Position numbers and translations under genes: made by a program. The notes under the pieces are model-generated. The model was not told the origin of the DNA. It saw nothing but the letters and a program-made list of their open reading frames with translations, and made no database searches. Below, one piece after another: positions 6,687-12,794 of a DNA stretch of 13,222 nt. Source of the DNA: an uncultured Actinomycetes bacterium (GTDB lineage Bacteria; Actinomycetota; Thermoleophilia; Solirubrobacterales; Solirubrobacteraceae); assembly GCA_937888775.1 (NCBI GenBank), contig CALAQT010000135.1:1-13222 (forward strand), written 5' to 3'. Positions within the stretch are counted from its first letter, which is position 1. Every line of letters starts with the position of its first letter.

Positions 6687-6863
6687 CCGAGGTCGCAACC
6701 TCAGGTCACGAGTACGTGACGATCAACGCGGACTACACGACATGACCGAGGTCGCAACCTCAGGTCACGAGTACGTGACGATCAACGCGGACTACACGAC
6801 ATGACCGAGGTCGCAACCTCAGGTCACGAGTACGTGACGATCAACGCGGACTACACGACATGA
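6645..6863 (+). repeat. 59-bp tandem array at the argJ-argB junction (3 full copies plus 42 bp)
   Basis: Units at 6645-6703, 6704-6762 and 6763-6821 are identical; a fourth stops matching after 6863, within the argB start. Each unit consists of the last 42 nt of argJ including its stop (ggtcacgag to acatga) plus 17 nt (ccgaggtcgcaacctca). The unit carries its own ATGA, so each copy recreates a stop/start junction. Perfect identity implies recent expansion, or uncertain copy number in a short-read assembly. Confidence 0.97.
6683..6863 (+). other. Chain of three ATGA-linked 20-codon ORFs copying the ArgJ tail
   Basis: Frames 6683-6745, 6742-6804 and 6801-6863 each encode MTEVATSG followed by HEYVTINADYTT, the ArgJ C-terminus. 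Each starts on the stop of the one before (the first on the argJ stop), and the last ends on the argB ATG at 6860. A 59-bp unit is what keeps this chain in phase: ATG to the next TGA is 60 nt. No Shine-Dalgarno precedes any of these ATGs or the argB ATG, so argB translation probably depends on ribosomes terminating and restarting along the chain. Whether the peptides have any role is unknown. Confidence 0.6.
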
Positions 6864-7726
6864 GCGAGCGCGGACCCTCGCGGGACATCGCCACGCTGCT
6901 CGAGGCGCTGCCCTACATCCGCGAGTTCCATGGCAAGACGGTGGTGATCAAGTACGGGGGTGCGGCGATGACCGACCCCGCGCTCAAGGAGGAGTTCGCG
7001 CGCGACGTGGTGCTGCTCAAATACGTCGGGATGAATCCGGTCGTCGTCCACGGCGGCGGTCCGGAGATCACGGGCTACATGGAGCGGCTGAACCTGCCGG
7101 TGGAGTTCGTCGACGGGCTGCGGGTCTCCGACGCCGCGACGGTCGAGGTCGCCAAGATGGTCCTGGTGGGCAAGGTCAACAAGGACATCGTGCTGCTGAT
7201 CAACCGCCACGGGCAGCCCGCCATCGGGCTGTGCGGTGACGACGGGCTGCTGTTTCGCGCCGCGCGCCAGGCGGCGCCCAGCGGCCAGGACATAGGCTTC
7301 GTCGGCCGGATCGAGCGCGTCGACGTCGGCGTGCTGACCCACGTCGCCCAGGACTACATCCCGGTCGTGGCCAGCGTCGGCGCCGACCGCGAGGGCAACT
7401 CCTACAACATCAACGCCGACGAGGCGGCCGGCGCGGTGGCAAGGGCGCTGGGGGCCTACAAGATCATGTTCCTGACCGACGTCGCCGGCTGGCTGCGCGA
7501 TCCCGCCGACCCTGACAGCGTCGTCTCGGAGGCCAGCGCCGAGCTGGTGGCCAACTCGCTGTCGGAAATCGCCGGGGGAATGCGACCGAAGCTGGCCGCC
7601 TGCCTGGACGCGATCAACGGCGGCGTCTCCTTCGCCCATATCGTCGATGGCCGGGTGCCACACTCGTTGCTGCTGGAGCTTTTTACCGACGCCGGACAGG
7701 GGACCAAGATCGGACCGGGGCGATGA
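6860..7726 (+). CDS. argB: Acetylglutamate kinase
   Basis: Second step of arginine synthesis: ATP-dependent phosphorylation of N-acetylglutamate, usually the arginine feedback point. The 288 residues show the amino-acid-kinase fold: Lys31 in VVIKYGGAA, HGGGPE at 64-69, the acetylglutamate-binding NINADEAAG at 183-191, and GGMRPKL near 245. The N-terminal helix before KYGG (residues about 9-24, DIATLLEALPYIREF) corresponds to the segment that forms hexamers and arginine sites in arginine-sensitive enzymes. ATG 6860 is chosen because it overlaps the last mini-ORF stop; no ribosome binding site is visible. The first eight residues, MSERGPSR, are unlike the MTEVATS encoded in the upstream repeat, which may preserve an older argB start. 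The stop overlaps argD as ATGA. Confidence 0.96.
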   Translation: MSERGPSRDIATLLEALPYIREFHGKTVVIKYGGAAMTDPALKEEFARDVVLLKYVGMNPVVVHGGGPEITGYMERLNLPVEFVDGLRVSDAATVEVAKMVLVGKVNKDIVLLINRHGQPAIGLCGDDGLLFRAARQAAPSGQDIGFVGRIERVDVGVLTHVAQDYIPVVASVGADREGNSYNINADEAAGAVARALGAYKIMFLTDVAGWLRDPADPDSVVSEASAELVANSLSEIAGGMRPKLAACLDAINGGVSFAHIVDGRVPHSLLLELFTDAGQGTKIGPGR

Positions 7727-8931
7727 GCGAGCCTGAAACCATGCACATGTTCGAGGACCAGATCCTGCCCGCGCCGCTGGCTGAGCTACAGGCGCTCGAG
7801 CGCGAGCACGTGATCGGGACCTACGTGCGCAACCCGGTCCAGTTCGTCCGCGGCGAGGGCTGTCGGCTGTGGGACTCAGACGGCTATGAGTACCTCGACT
7901 TCCTGGCTGGGATCTCGGTGCTCAACGTTGGCCACTGCCACCCGCGCGTCGTGGCGGCGGTCCGCGAGCAGGCCGGTCGGCTCACCCATGCCACCAACCT
8001 GTACTACACCGAGCCGGCGATGCGGCTCTCGGCGGCCCTGGCGCGCAGCTCGCTGGGCGGCAAGGTGTTCCTGTGCAACTCCGGCGCCGAGGCGATCGAA
8101 GCGGCGCTCAAGCTCGCCCGCCGCGCCCGCGCGGGCGGCAACATCGTCGTCGTCGCAGACGGCTTCCACGGCCGCACCTACGGGGCGCTGTCGGCCACAC
8201 CGCAGGAAGCCAAGCAGGCGCCGTTTGCGCCACTGGTGCCCGGGTTCGTCGTCGTGCCCAAGGACCCCGAAGCGCTCGACGCCGCGGTCGGCCCGTCCAC
8301 CGCCGCCGTGCTGATGGAGCCGATCCAAGGCGAGAGTGGCGTGCTCGTGCTCTCAGACGAGCTGCTGCGCGCCGCGCGCGAGGCCTGTGACCGCGTCGGC
8401 GCGGCGCTGATCTTCGACGAGATCCAGACCGGAATGGGGCGCACGGGCACGCTGTGGGCCTATGAGCAGACCGGCGTCGTGCCGGATGCGATCACCAGCG
8501 CCAAGGCGCTGGGCGGGGGGTTGCCGATCGGCGCGCTGGTGACCGGCGAGCGCCTCGCCGATGTGCTGCAGCCCGGTGACCACGGCTCGACGTTCGCCGG
8601 CGGCCCGGTCGCCTGCGCCGCTGCGCTGGTAGCGCTGGAGATCTGCTCGGATGAATCGCTGCTGGCCGACGTGCGCGCCAAGGGCCAGCGGCTGGCCGCC
8701 GGCCTGGGCGCGCTGCCCTACGCCACGGCGGTGCGCGGCCGCGGCCTGATGCTGGCGATCGACGTGCGCGAGGGAGTCTCGGCGCCCGATCTGGCCCGTC
8801 GCGCGCTGCTGGAGCAGCGGCTGGTGATCAACGCCACCGGTCCCGGGACGATCCGCTTCGAGCCGCCGCTGATCGTCACCGAGGAGGAGATCAACGCCGC
8901 GCTGACCCGGCTGGGAGCGCTCTCAGGGTGA
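7723..8931 (+). CDS. argD: Acetylornithine aminotransferase
   Basis: PLP-dependent class III aminotransferase converting N-acetylglutamate semialdehyde and glutamate to N-acetylornithine and 2-oxoglutarate. The 402 residues carry the phosphate-binding NSGAEAIEAALK, the FHGRTYGALSATPQ segment, Asp232 in IFDEIQTGMGRTG (pyridine nitrogen contact) and Lys261 in TSAKALGGGLPIGA (Schiff base). HGSTFAGGPVA and the C-terminal RFEPPLIVTEEEI are typical. The ATG at 7723 overlaps the argB stop; in-frame ATGs at 7741 and 7747 would trim an unconserved leader but lose this overlap. The stop overlaps the next gene as GTGA. In the mycobacterial cluster argF follows argD; here it does not. Confidence 0.96.
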   Translation: MSEPETMHMFEDQILPAPLAELQALEREHVIGTYVRNPVQFVRGEGCRLWDSDGYEYLDFLAGISVLNVGHCHPRVVAAVREQAGRLTHATNLYYTEPAMRLSAALARSSLGGKVFLCNSGAEAIEAALKLARRARAGGNIVVVADGFHGRTYGALSATPQEAKQAPFAPLVPGFVVVPKDPEALDAAVGPSTAAVLMEPIQGESGVLVLSDELLRAAREACDRVGAALIFDEIQTGMGRTGTLWAYEQTGVVPDAITSAKALGGGLPIGALVTGERLADVLQPGDHGSTFAGGPVACAAALVALEICSDESLLADVRAKGQRLAAGLGALPYATAVRGRGLMLAIDVREGVSAPDLARRALLEQRLVINATGPGTIRFEPPLIVTEEEINAALTRLGALSG

Positions 8932-10454
8932 GCGACCTGCTACCGCCTGAAGCGTTGGCGCTCGAGGCGGCGGGCGACGTGCTCGCGGAGCACTTCACGC
9001 TCACAGATCACGGCGTCGGCGAGACCCGCTGGCGCTTCTATGACACCTTTGACGGGCTGCTGCACGAGGAGGGCCTGTCGCTCGTCGGCGAGCTCGGGCG
9101 CCTGACGCTCGTCGATCAGGCCTCGGGCATCAAGCGAGCGACGCTGGCCGCGCCCGAGCCCGAAGCTCCGTTCATGGCCGACGAGCTGGCGCCGGGCCCG
9201 CTGCGCGACGCGTTGGGCGAGGTGACCGAGATCCGGGCGCTGCGTACGGTCGCCGAGGTCAGCTGCCGCACGCGGCGATTCGACGTGCTCGACGAGCGCG
9301 ACAAGACGGTCGCCCGGGTGCTGCTGGAGGAGCCGATGCTGGCCTCGGGCAAGCCGCTGCACCCTCGTGCCCGGCTGGTCGGGCTGCGCGGCTATGACAA
9401 GGCACTGCAGCGGGTGCGCGGGCTGCTGGTGGGCCAGCTCGGATTCACGCCGGCCAGCGTGTCGCTGCTCGACGAGGCGGTGCTCGCCTCCGGAGGCGTG
9501 CCGGGTGGCTGCTCGGCCAAGGTGAGGGTCACTCTGGACGGCGCCCAGCGCGCCGACAGCGCCGCGAAGATCGTGCTGCGCGCACTGCTGGAGGTGATCG
9601 AGGCAAACCTCGACGGCACCATGCAGAACATCGACATCGAGTTCCTGCACGATCTGCGCGTCTCGGTACGACGGACCCGCTCGGTTCTGCGCCAGCTCCG
9701 GCCTGTCTTCCCGTCGTCCGAGCTGGCCGGCTTTGTCAGCGAGTTCCGCTGGCTTCAACGTGCCACCGGCGACGCACGCGACCTCGACGTGTACGTGCAG
9801 GAGTTCGACTCGCTGCGGGCGCTGGCGCCGGAGCCGATGCGCCCTGATCTGGAGCCGCTGCTGGCGGCGCTGGTACGCCGGCGAACCGAAGCACACGGGC
9901 AGATGGGCGCTGCGCTGAGCTCGCAGCGCGCGGTCAACCTCCTGGCCGACTGGAGCTCGTTCTTGGAGGAGCTCGTCGAGCGCCCGGAAGCCGACCGCCC
10001 CGCGGCACGTACGCCGATCGGCGAGCTGGCGGGCCGCCGGATCGCCAAGGTCTACGAGCGCATCGTCACGGGCGGCCGCGCGATCGATTCCTCCAGCCCA
10101 GCCGAGGCCTATCACGAGCTGCGCAAGAAGGGCAAGGAGCTGCGCTATCTGCTGGAGCTGTTCGGCGCCGCGCTGTTCGACAAGGAGGCGGTCACGCCGA
10201 TGATCAAGGCGCTCAAAGCGCTGCAGGACGTGCTCGGCCGACACCAGGACCGTGAGATCCAGATCGCGCTCCTGCTCGGGCTCTCAGACGAGGTCTCACG
10301 CGCCGACGGCGGCGCGGCGGCGCTGATGGCGATGGGCGTTCTGGTGGAACACCTGCGCAGCGACGAGCAGGCCGCCCGGACCGAGTTCGGGGCCTGCTTT
10401 GACGCGTTCTCGGCCAAGCCGCAGCGAGAGCTGGTCAGGGAGACGTTCGCGTGA
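8928..10454 (+). CDS. CYTH-like/CHAD domain protein, probable polyphosphate-associated
   Basis: The 508-residue product has two parts. Residues about 1-205 resemble a CYTH (triphosphate tunnel) domain, with RFYDTFDGLLHEEGLSL matching the family's YYDT segment, but the ExExK signature expected at the N-terminus is absent, so triphosphatase activity is doubtful. Residues about 215-505 are a CHAD helical domain with its two basic signatures: HDLRVSVRRTR starting at His241, with GDARDLDVY following, and HELRKKGKELRY starting at His396. CHAD domains bind polyphosphate and target granules in studied cases. There is no signal peptide or membrane segment. The GTG start overlaps the argD stop and its own stop overlaps parA, so it is the penultimate gene of the overlap chain. 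Its role beside arginine genes is inference only. Confidence 0.87.
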   Translation: MSDLLPPEALALEAAGDVLAEHFTLTDHGVGETRWRFYDTFDGLLHEEGLSLVGELGRLTLVDQASGIKRATLAAPEPEAPFMADELAPGPLRDALGEVTEIRALRTVAEVSCRTRRFDVLDERDKTVARVLLEEPMLASGKPLHPRARLVGLRGYDKALQRVRGLLVGQLGFTPASVSLLDEAVLASGGVPGGCSAKVRVTLDGAQRADSAAKIVLRALLEVIEANLDGTMQNIDIEFLHDLRVSVRRTRSVLRQLRPVFPSSELAGFVSEFRWLQRATGDARDLDVYVQEFDSLRALAPEPMRPDLEPLLAALVRRRTEAHGQMGAALSSQRAVNLLADWSSFLEELVERPEADRPAARTPIGELAGRRIAKVYERIVTGGRAIDSSSPAEAYHELRKKGKELRYLLELFGAALFDKEAVTPMIKALKALQDVLGRHQDREIQIALLLGLSDEVSRADGGAAALMAMGVLVEHLRSDEQAARTEFGACFDAFSAKPQRELVRETFA

Positions 10455-11191
10455 GCCTGGTGCTCGCCACATACAACATCAAGGGGGGCGTGGGCAAGAC
10501 CTCCGCGGCGGTGAACCTGTCCTATCTGGCCGCTCGCGACGAGCGCCGGACGCTGCTGTGGGACCTGGATCCCCAGGGGGCCTCGACGTTCCTGTTTCGG
10601 ATCAAGCCCAAGGTCCGCGGCGGCGGGCGCCAGTTGGTCCGGCTCAAGACGGATGTCGACTCGCTGATCAAGGCCACCGACCACGAGTGGCTGGACCTGC
10701 TGCCGGCCGACTTCTCCTACCGGCACATGGACCTGGCGTTGCACGCCTTCAAGCGCCCCACCCGCCGACTGGCCCGGGTCCTGGAGCCGCTGCGCGACGA
10801 GTACGACTACATCTTCCTGGACTGCCCGCCGAGCATCTCGCTGGTGTCCGAGAGCGTGTTCGAGGCCGCCGATGCGCTGCTGGTGCCGATCATCCCCGCG
10901 ACGCTGTCCTCCCGCACGTTCGACGAGCTGGAGGCGCTGGTGGAGGGCCAGACGCGGGTGCTGGCGTTCTTCTCCATGGTCGACGGCCGAAAGCGCCTGC
11001 ACCGCGAAGTCATGGAGCAGCTGCGCGCCGAGCGCGCCAGCCTGCTGGCGGCGGCGATCCCGGCGTCGGCCGCGGTGGAGCGGATGGGGCTGATGCGCGA
11101 TGTGGTGGCGTCCTTCGCGCCCGGAGGGCGGGCCGCGCGGGCCTATGAGGCGCTGTGGTCCGAGGTGTCGCAACGGCTCGGGGTGCTCTGA
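10451..11191 (+). CDS. ParA/MinD-type ATPase
   Basis: A 246-residue deviant-Walker ATPase of the ParA/Soj class, which typically dimerises on ATP binding and positions cargo such as DNA, protein clusters or storage granules. The deviant Walker A, KGGVGKTS, has Lys11 and Lys16; Asp38 lies in WDLDPQGAST (Walker A') and Asp124 in YIFLDCPPS (Walker B). There is no N-terminal DNA-binding extension and no ParB gene or parS-like site nearby, arguing against chromosome partition. The GTG start overlaps the CHAD gene stop (GTGA) and has AGGGAG at 10437-10442, spaced 8 nt. The pairing with a polyphosphate-binding protein suggests a granule-positioning role. That is an inference. Confidence 0.9.
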   Translation: MSLVLATYNIKGGVGKTSAAVNLSYLAARDERRTLLWDLDPQGASTFLFRIKPKVRGGGRQLVRLKTDVDSLIKATDHEWLDLLPADFSYRHMDLALHAFKRPTRRLARVLEPLRDEYDYIFLDCPPSISLVSESVFEAADALLVPIIPATLSSRTFDELEALVEGQTRVLAFFSMVDGRKRLHREVMEQLRAERASLLAAAIPASAAVERMGLMRDVVASFAPGGRAARAYEALWSEVSQRLGVL

Positions 11192-11216
11192 GCATCGCCG
11201 CTGAGGCGCCGATCAA

Positions 11217-11222
11217 TACCCT
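11217..11222 (+). promoter_or_regulatory. Possible -10 element for argG
   Basis: TACCCT fits the actinobacterial TANNNT -10 form. It ends 10 nt before the argG ATG at 11233, implying a leader of only a few bases. No Shine-Dalgarno and no -35 match is visible in the 41-nt gap after parA, which supports near-leaderless expression but only weakly. Confidence 0.3.
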
Positions 11223-11232
11223 AAGCGCTCCG

Positions 11233-12543
11233 ATGTCCGATCCCGCCCACCAGCCGACCGCCTCCTACGTCGCCGAGCCCGGCGAGGTGCACCGCGTCCT
11301 GCTGCTCTACAGCGGCGGCCTGGACACGAGCGTGATGCTGAAGTGGATCCAGGACCAGTACGAGGCCGAGGTGGTGGCGCTGACGGTCAACCTCGGCCAG
11401 CCGGGCGAGGACTACGACGTCGTGCGGGGCAAGGCACTCATGCTGGGAGCGCTGGAGGCCCACGTGGTCGACGCACGCGAGGAGTTCGCTCGCGAGTACG
11501 TGCTCCCGGCGATCAAGGCCAATGCGATCTACGGCCTCGGCTACCCGCTGTTCACGGCGCTCGGACGGCCGCTGATCGCCAAGCTCGCAGTCCAGTACGC
11601 CCGCAGCGCCGGGTGCGACACGATCGCCCACGGCTGCACCGGCAAGGGCAACGACCAGGTGCGGATCGAGGCGACGGTCGCCACGCTGGCGCCTGAGCTG
11701 AAGGTGATCGCGCCCGTGCGCTCGTGGCGGATGGGTCGCGAGGAGGAGGTCGCCTACGCGCGTGAGCACGGGATCCCGGTCAAGGGCGGCACCGAGGTCG
11801 CGCCCTACTCGATCGACGACAACCTATGGGGCCGCTCGAGCGAAGGCCGATGGATCGAGGATCTCGACCACGCGCCCGACGACGATGTGTTCCAGCTCGT
11901 CACCCGGCCTGAGCTGGCGCCCGACGAGGCCGAGACGGTGACGGTGGAGTTCGAGCGCGGCGTTCCGGTGGGGCTCAACGGGGAGCGGCTGGAACTGGTG
12001 GCGCTGCTCGAGGCAGCCGCCGAGATCGCCGCCCGCCACGGCGTGGGGATCGTCGACCACATCGAGGACCGGATCGTCGGCCTGAAGGTGCGCGACATCT
12101 ACGAGGTGCCCGCGGCGGCGATCGTGCTCCTCGCCCACCAGGAACTGGAGAAGCTCGTCGGCACGATCCACCAGAACCAGATGAAGCCGACGCTGGATCA
12201 GAAGTGGGCCTACCTCGTCTACGCGGGCCTGTGGTGGGAGCCGCTGCGCACGGATCTGGAGGCCTACATGGAGGCGGTCAACGCCCAGGTGACGGGAACC
12301 ATCGGAATCAAGCTCTACAAGGGGTCGGCGCGGGTCGTCACGCGCTCGTCCCCCAACGCGGTCTACGACGCGCAGCTGGCCACCTTCTCGGAGTCCGGCG
12401 GTCTGTTCTCGCAGGCGGCCTCCCCTGGGTTCATCGAGCTGTGGTCACTGCAGTCCCGGATGGCGTGGCGGGTTAGGCACCGCGACGACGGGAGCCGGGT
12501 AGATCCCCCGCCATTGCGAGTGCGCCACCGCGACGACGGGTAG
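11233..12543 (+). CDS. argG: Argininosuccinate synthase
   Basis: Penultimate step of arginine synthesis: ATP-dependent joining of citrulline and aspartate to argininosuccinate. The 436 residues (family about 400) contain the pyrophosphatase loop YSGGLDTSV at 26-34, GQPGEDYDVV, the citrulline/aspartate-binding GCTGKGNDQVR, SWRMGREEEVAYAREHGIPV, and YSIDDNLWGRSSEG. ATG 11233 is chosen because the open frame upstream of it runs into parA; it leaves about 20 residues more than usual before the core, and GTG 11287 is an alternative. The conserved end, FIELWSLQSRMAWRVR, is followed by an added tail containing RVRHRDDG twice, produced by a 48-bp duplication. argH does not follow, although the mycobacterial order would place it here. 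Confidence 0.95.
   Translation: MSDPAHQPTASYVAEPGEVHRVLLLYSGGLDTSVMLKWIQDQYEAEVVALTVNLGQPGEDYDVVRGKALMLGALEAHVVDAREEFAREYVLPAIKANAIYGLGYPLFTALGRPLIAKLAVQYARSAGCDTIAHGCTGKGNDQVRIEATVATLAPELKVIAPVRSWRMGREEEVAYAREHGIPVKGGTEVAPYSIDDNLWGRSSEGRWIEDLDHAPDDDVFQLVTRPELAPDEAETVTVEFERGVPVGLNGERLELVALLEAAAEIAARHGVGIVDHIEDRIVGLKVRDIYEVPAAAIVLLAHQELEKLVGTIHQNQMKPTLDQKWAYLVYAGLWWEPLRTDLEAYMEAVNAQVTGTIGIKLYKGSARVVTRSSPNAVYDAQLATFSESGGLFSQAASPGFIELWSLQSRMAWRVRHRDDGSRVDPPPLRVRHRDDG
12478..12540 (+). repeat. 48-bp-period duplication at the argG 3' end
   Basis: The exact 15-mer caccgcgacgacggg occurs at 12478-12492 and 12526-12540, and weaker similarity extends to the left (gcgggttaggcacc against gcgagtgcgccacc). 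The offset of 48 keeps frame, so the argG tail reads RVRHRDDG, eight residues, RVRHRDDG, stop. Confidence 0.8.
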
Positions 12544-12546
12544 CAT
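12541..12546 (+). promoter_or_regulatory. -10 element for a leaderless transcript of the 52-aa gene
   Basis: TAGCAT (TANNNT form) ends 7 nt before the ATG at 12554, so the expected transcription start coincides with the start codon. No Shine-Dalgarno lies in that 7-nt stretch, as expected for leaderless mRNA in Actinobacteria. The first three bases of the element are the argG stop codon. Confidence 0.55.
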
Positions 12547-12553
12547 TTCCGTC

Positions 12554-12712
12554 ATGGGATACAAGATTCTCGGTTTCGCCGTTTGGCAGGGCGGCAAGTG
12601 GTACCTGCGCCGTCGCCTCGCCGGCGCCCGCCGCAAGGTGGTCATCGCCGGTGTCTCGGCGCTGGTGGTAGCGGGCTTGCTGGCCGCGCAGCGCCAGGCC
12701 TCAAATAACTGA
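12554..12712 (+). CDS. Small basic single-pass membrane protein (52 aa), unknown function
   Basis: I do not recognise a named family. The 52-residue product begins MGYKILGFAVWQGGKWYLRRR, has a strongly basic middle (RRRLAGARRK, residues 19-28), then a hydrophobic stretch of about 29-45 (VVIAGVSALVVAGLLAA) that would span a membrane once, and a short polar tail ending SNN. The positive residues before the helix predict the N-terminus inside. Codons fit the local high-GC style. A -10 element 7 nt upstream with no ribosome binding site favours leaderless translation from this ATG. It is monocistronic by position, between argG and the next promoter. It could be a conserved actinobacterial small protein; a scaffold or transport accessory role cannot be inferred. 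Confidence 0.72.
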   Translation: MGYKILGFAVWQGGKWYLRRRLAGARRKVVIAGVSALVVAGLLAAQRQASNN

Positions 12713-12782
12713 TCGCGCGGCCTGATCGGCCCTCCGACGGAGTCCATACGGAAACCGCGCGGATCGAATCCGATCGGCGCAG

Positions 12783-12788
12783 TAACGT
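12783..12788 (+). promoter_or_regulatory. -10 element for a leaderless transcript of the last gene
   Basis: TAACGT (TANNNT) ends 6 nt before ATG 12795, the geometry of a leaderless start. The intervening aacggg is not a usable ribosome binding site at that distance. The preceding gap 12713-12782 contains only short inverted repeats (ctccg-a-cggag at 12732-12742) and no T-tract, so no terminator is called. Confidence 0.5.
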
Positions 12789-12794
12789 AACGGG

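Noticed and set aside
10145..11173. Minus-strand open frame antisense to the CHAD gene and parA
   Set aside because: Shadow frame; ParA Walker motifs on the + strand are intact and the antisense product shows no recognisable domain.
11155..11232. Longer argG start inside parA
   Set aside because: It would add 26 residues read out of frame from the parA end; argG proteins normally start much nearer to the YSGGLDTS loop.
12466..12513. Hairpin tggcggg with cccgcca in the argG tail
   Set aside because: A 7-bp stem with a 34-nt loop is expected by chance in DNA this GC-rich.
12713..12794. Intrinsic terminator after the 52-aa gene
   Set aside because: Only 5-bp inverted repeats are present and no T-run follows.
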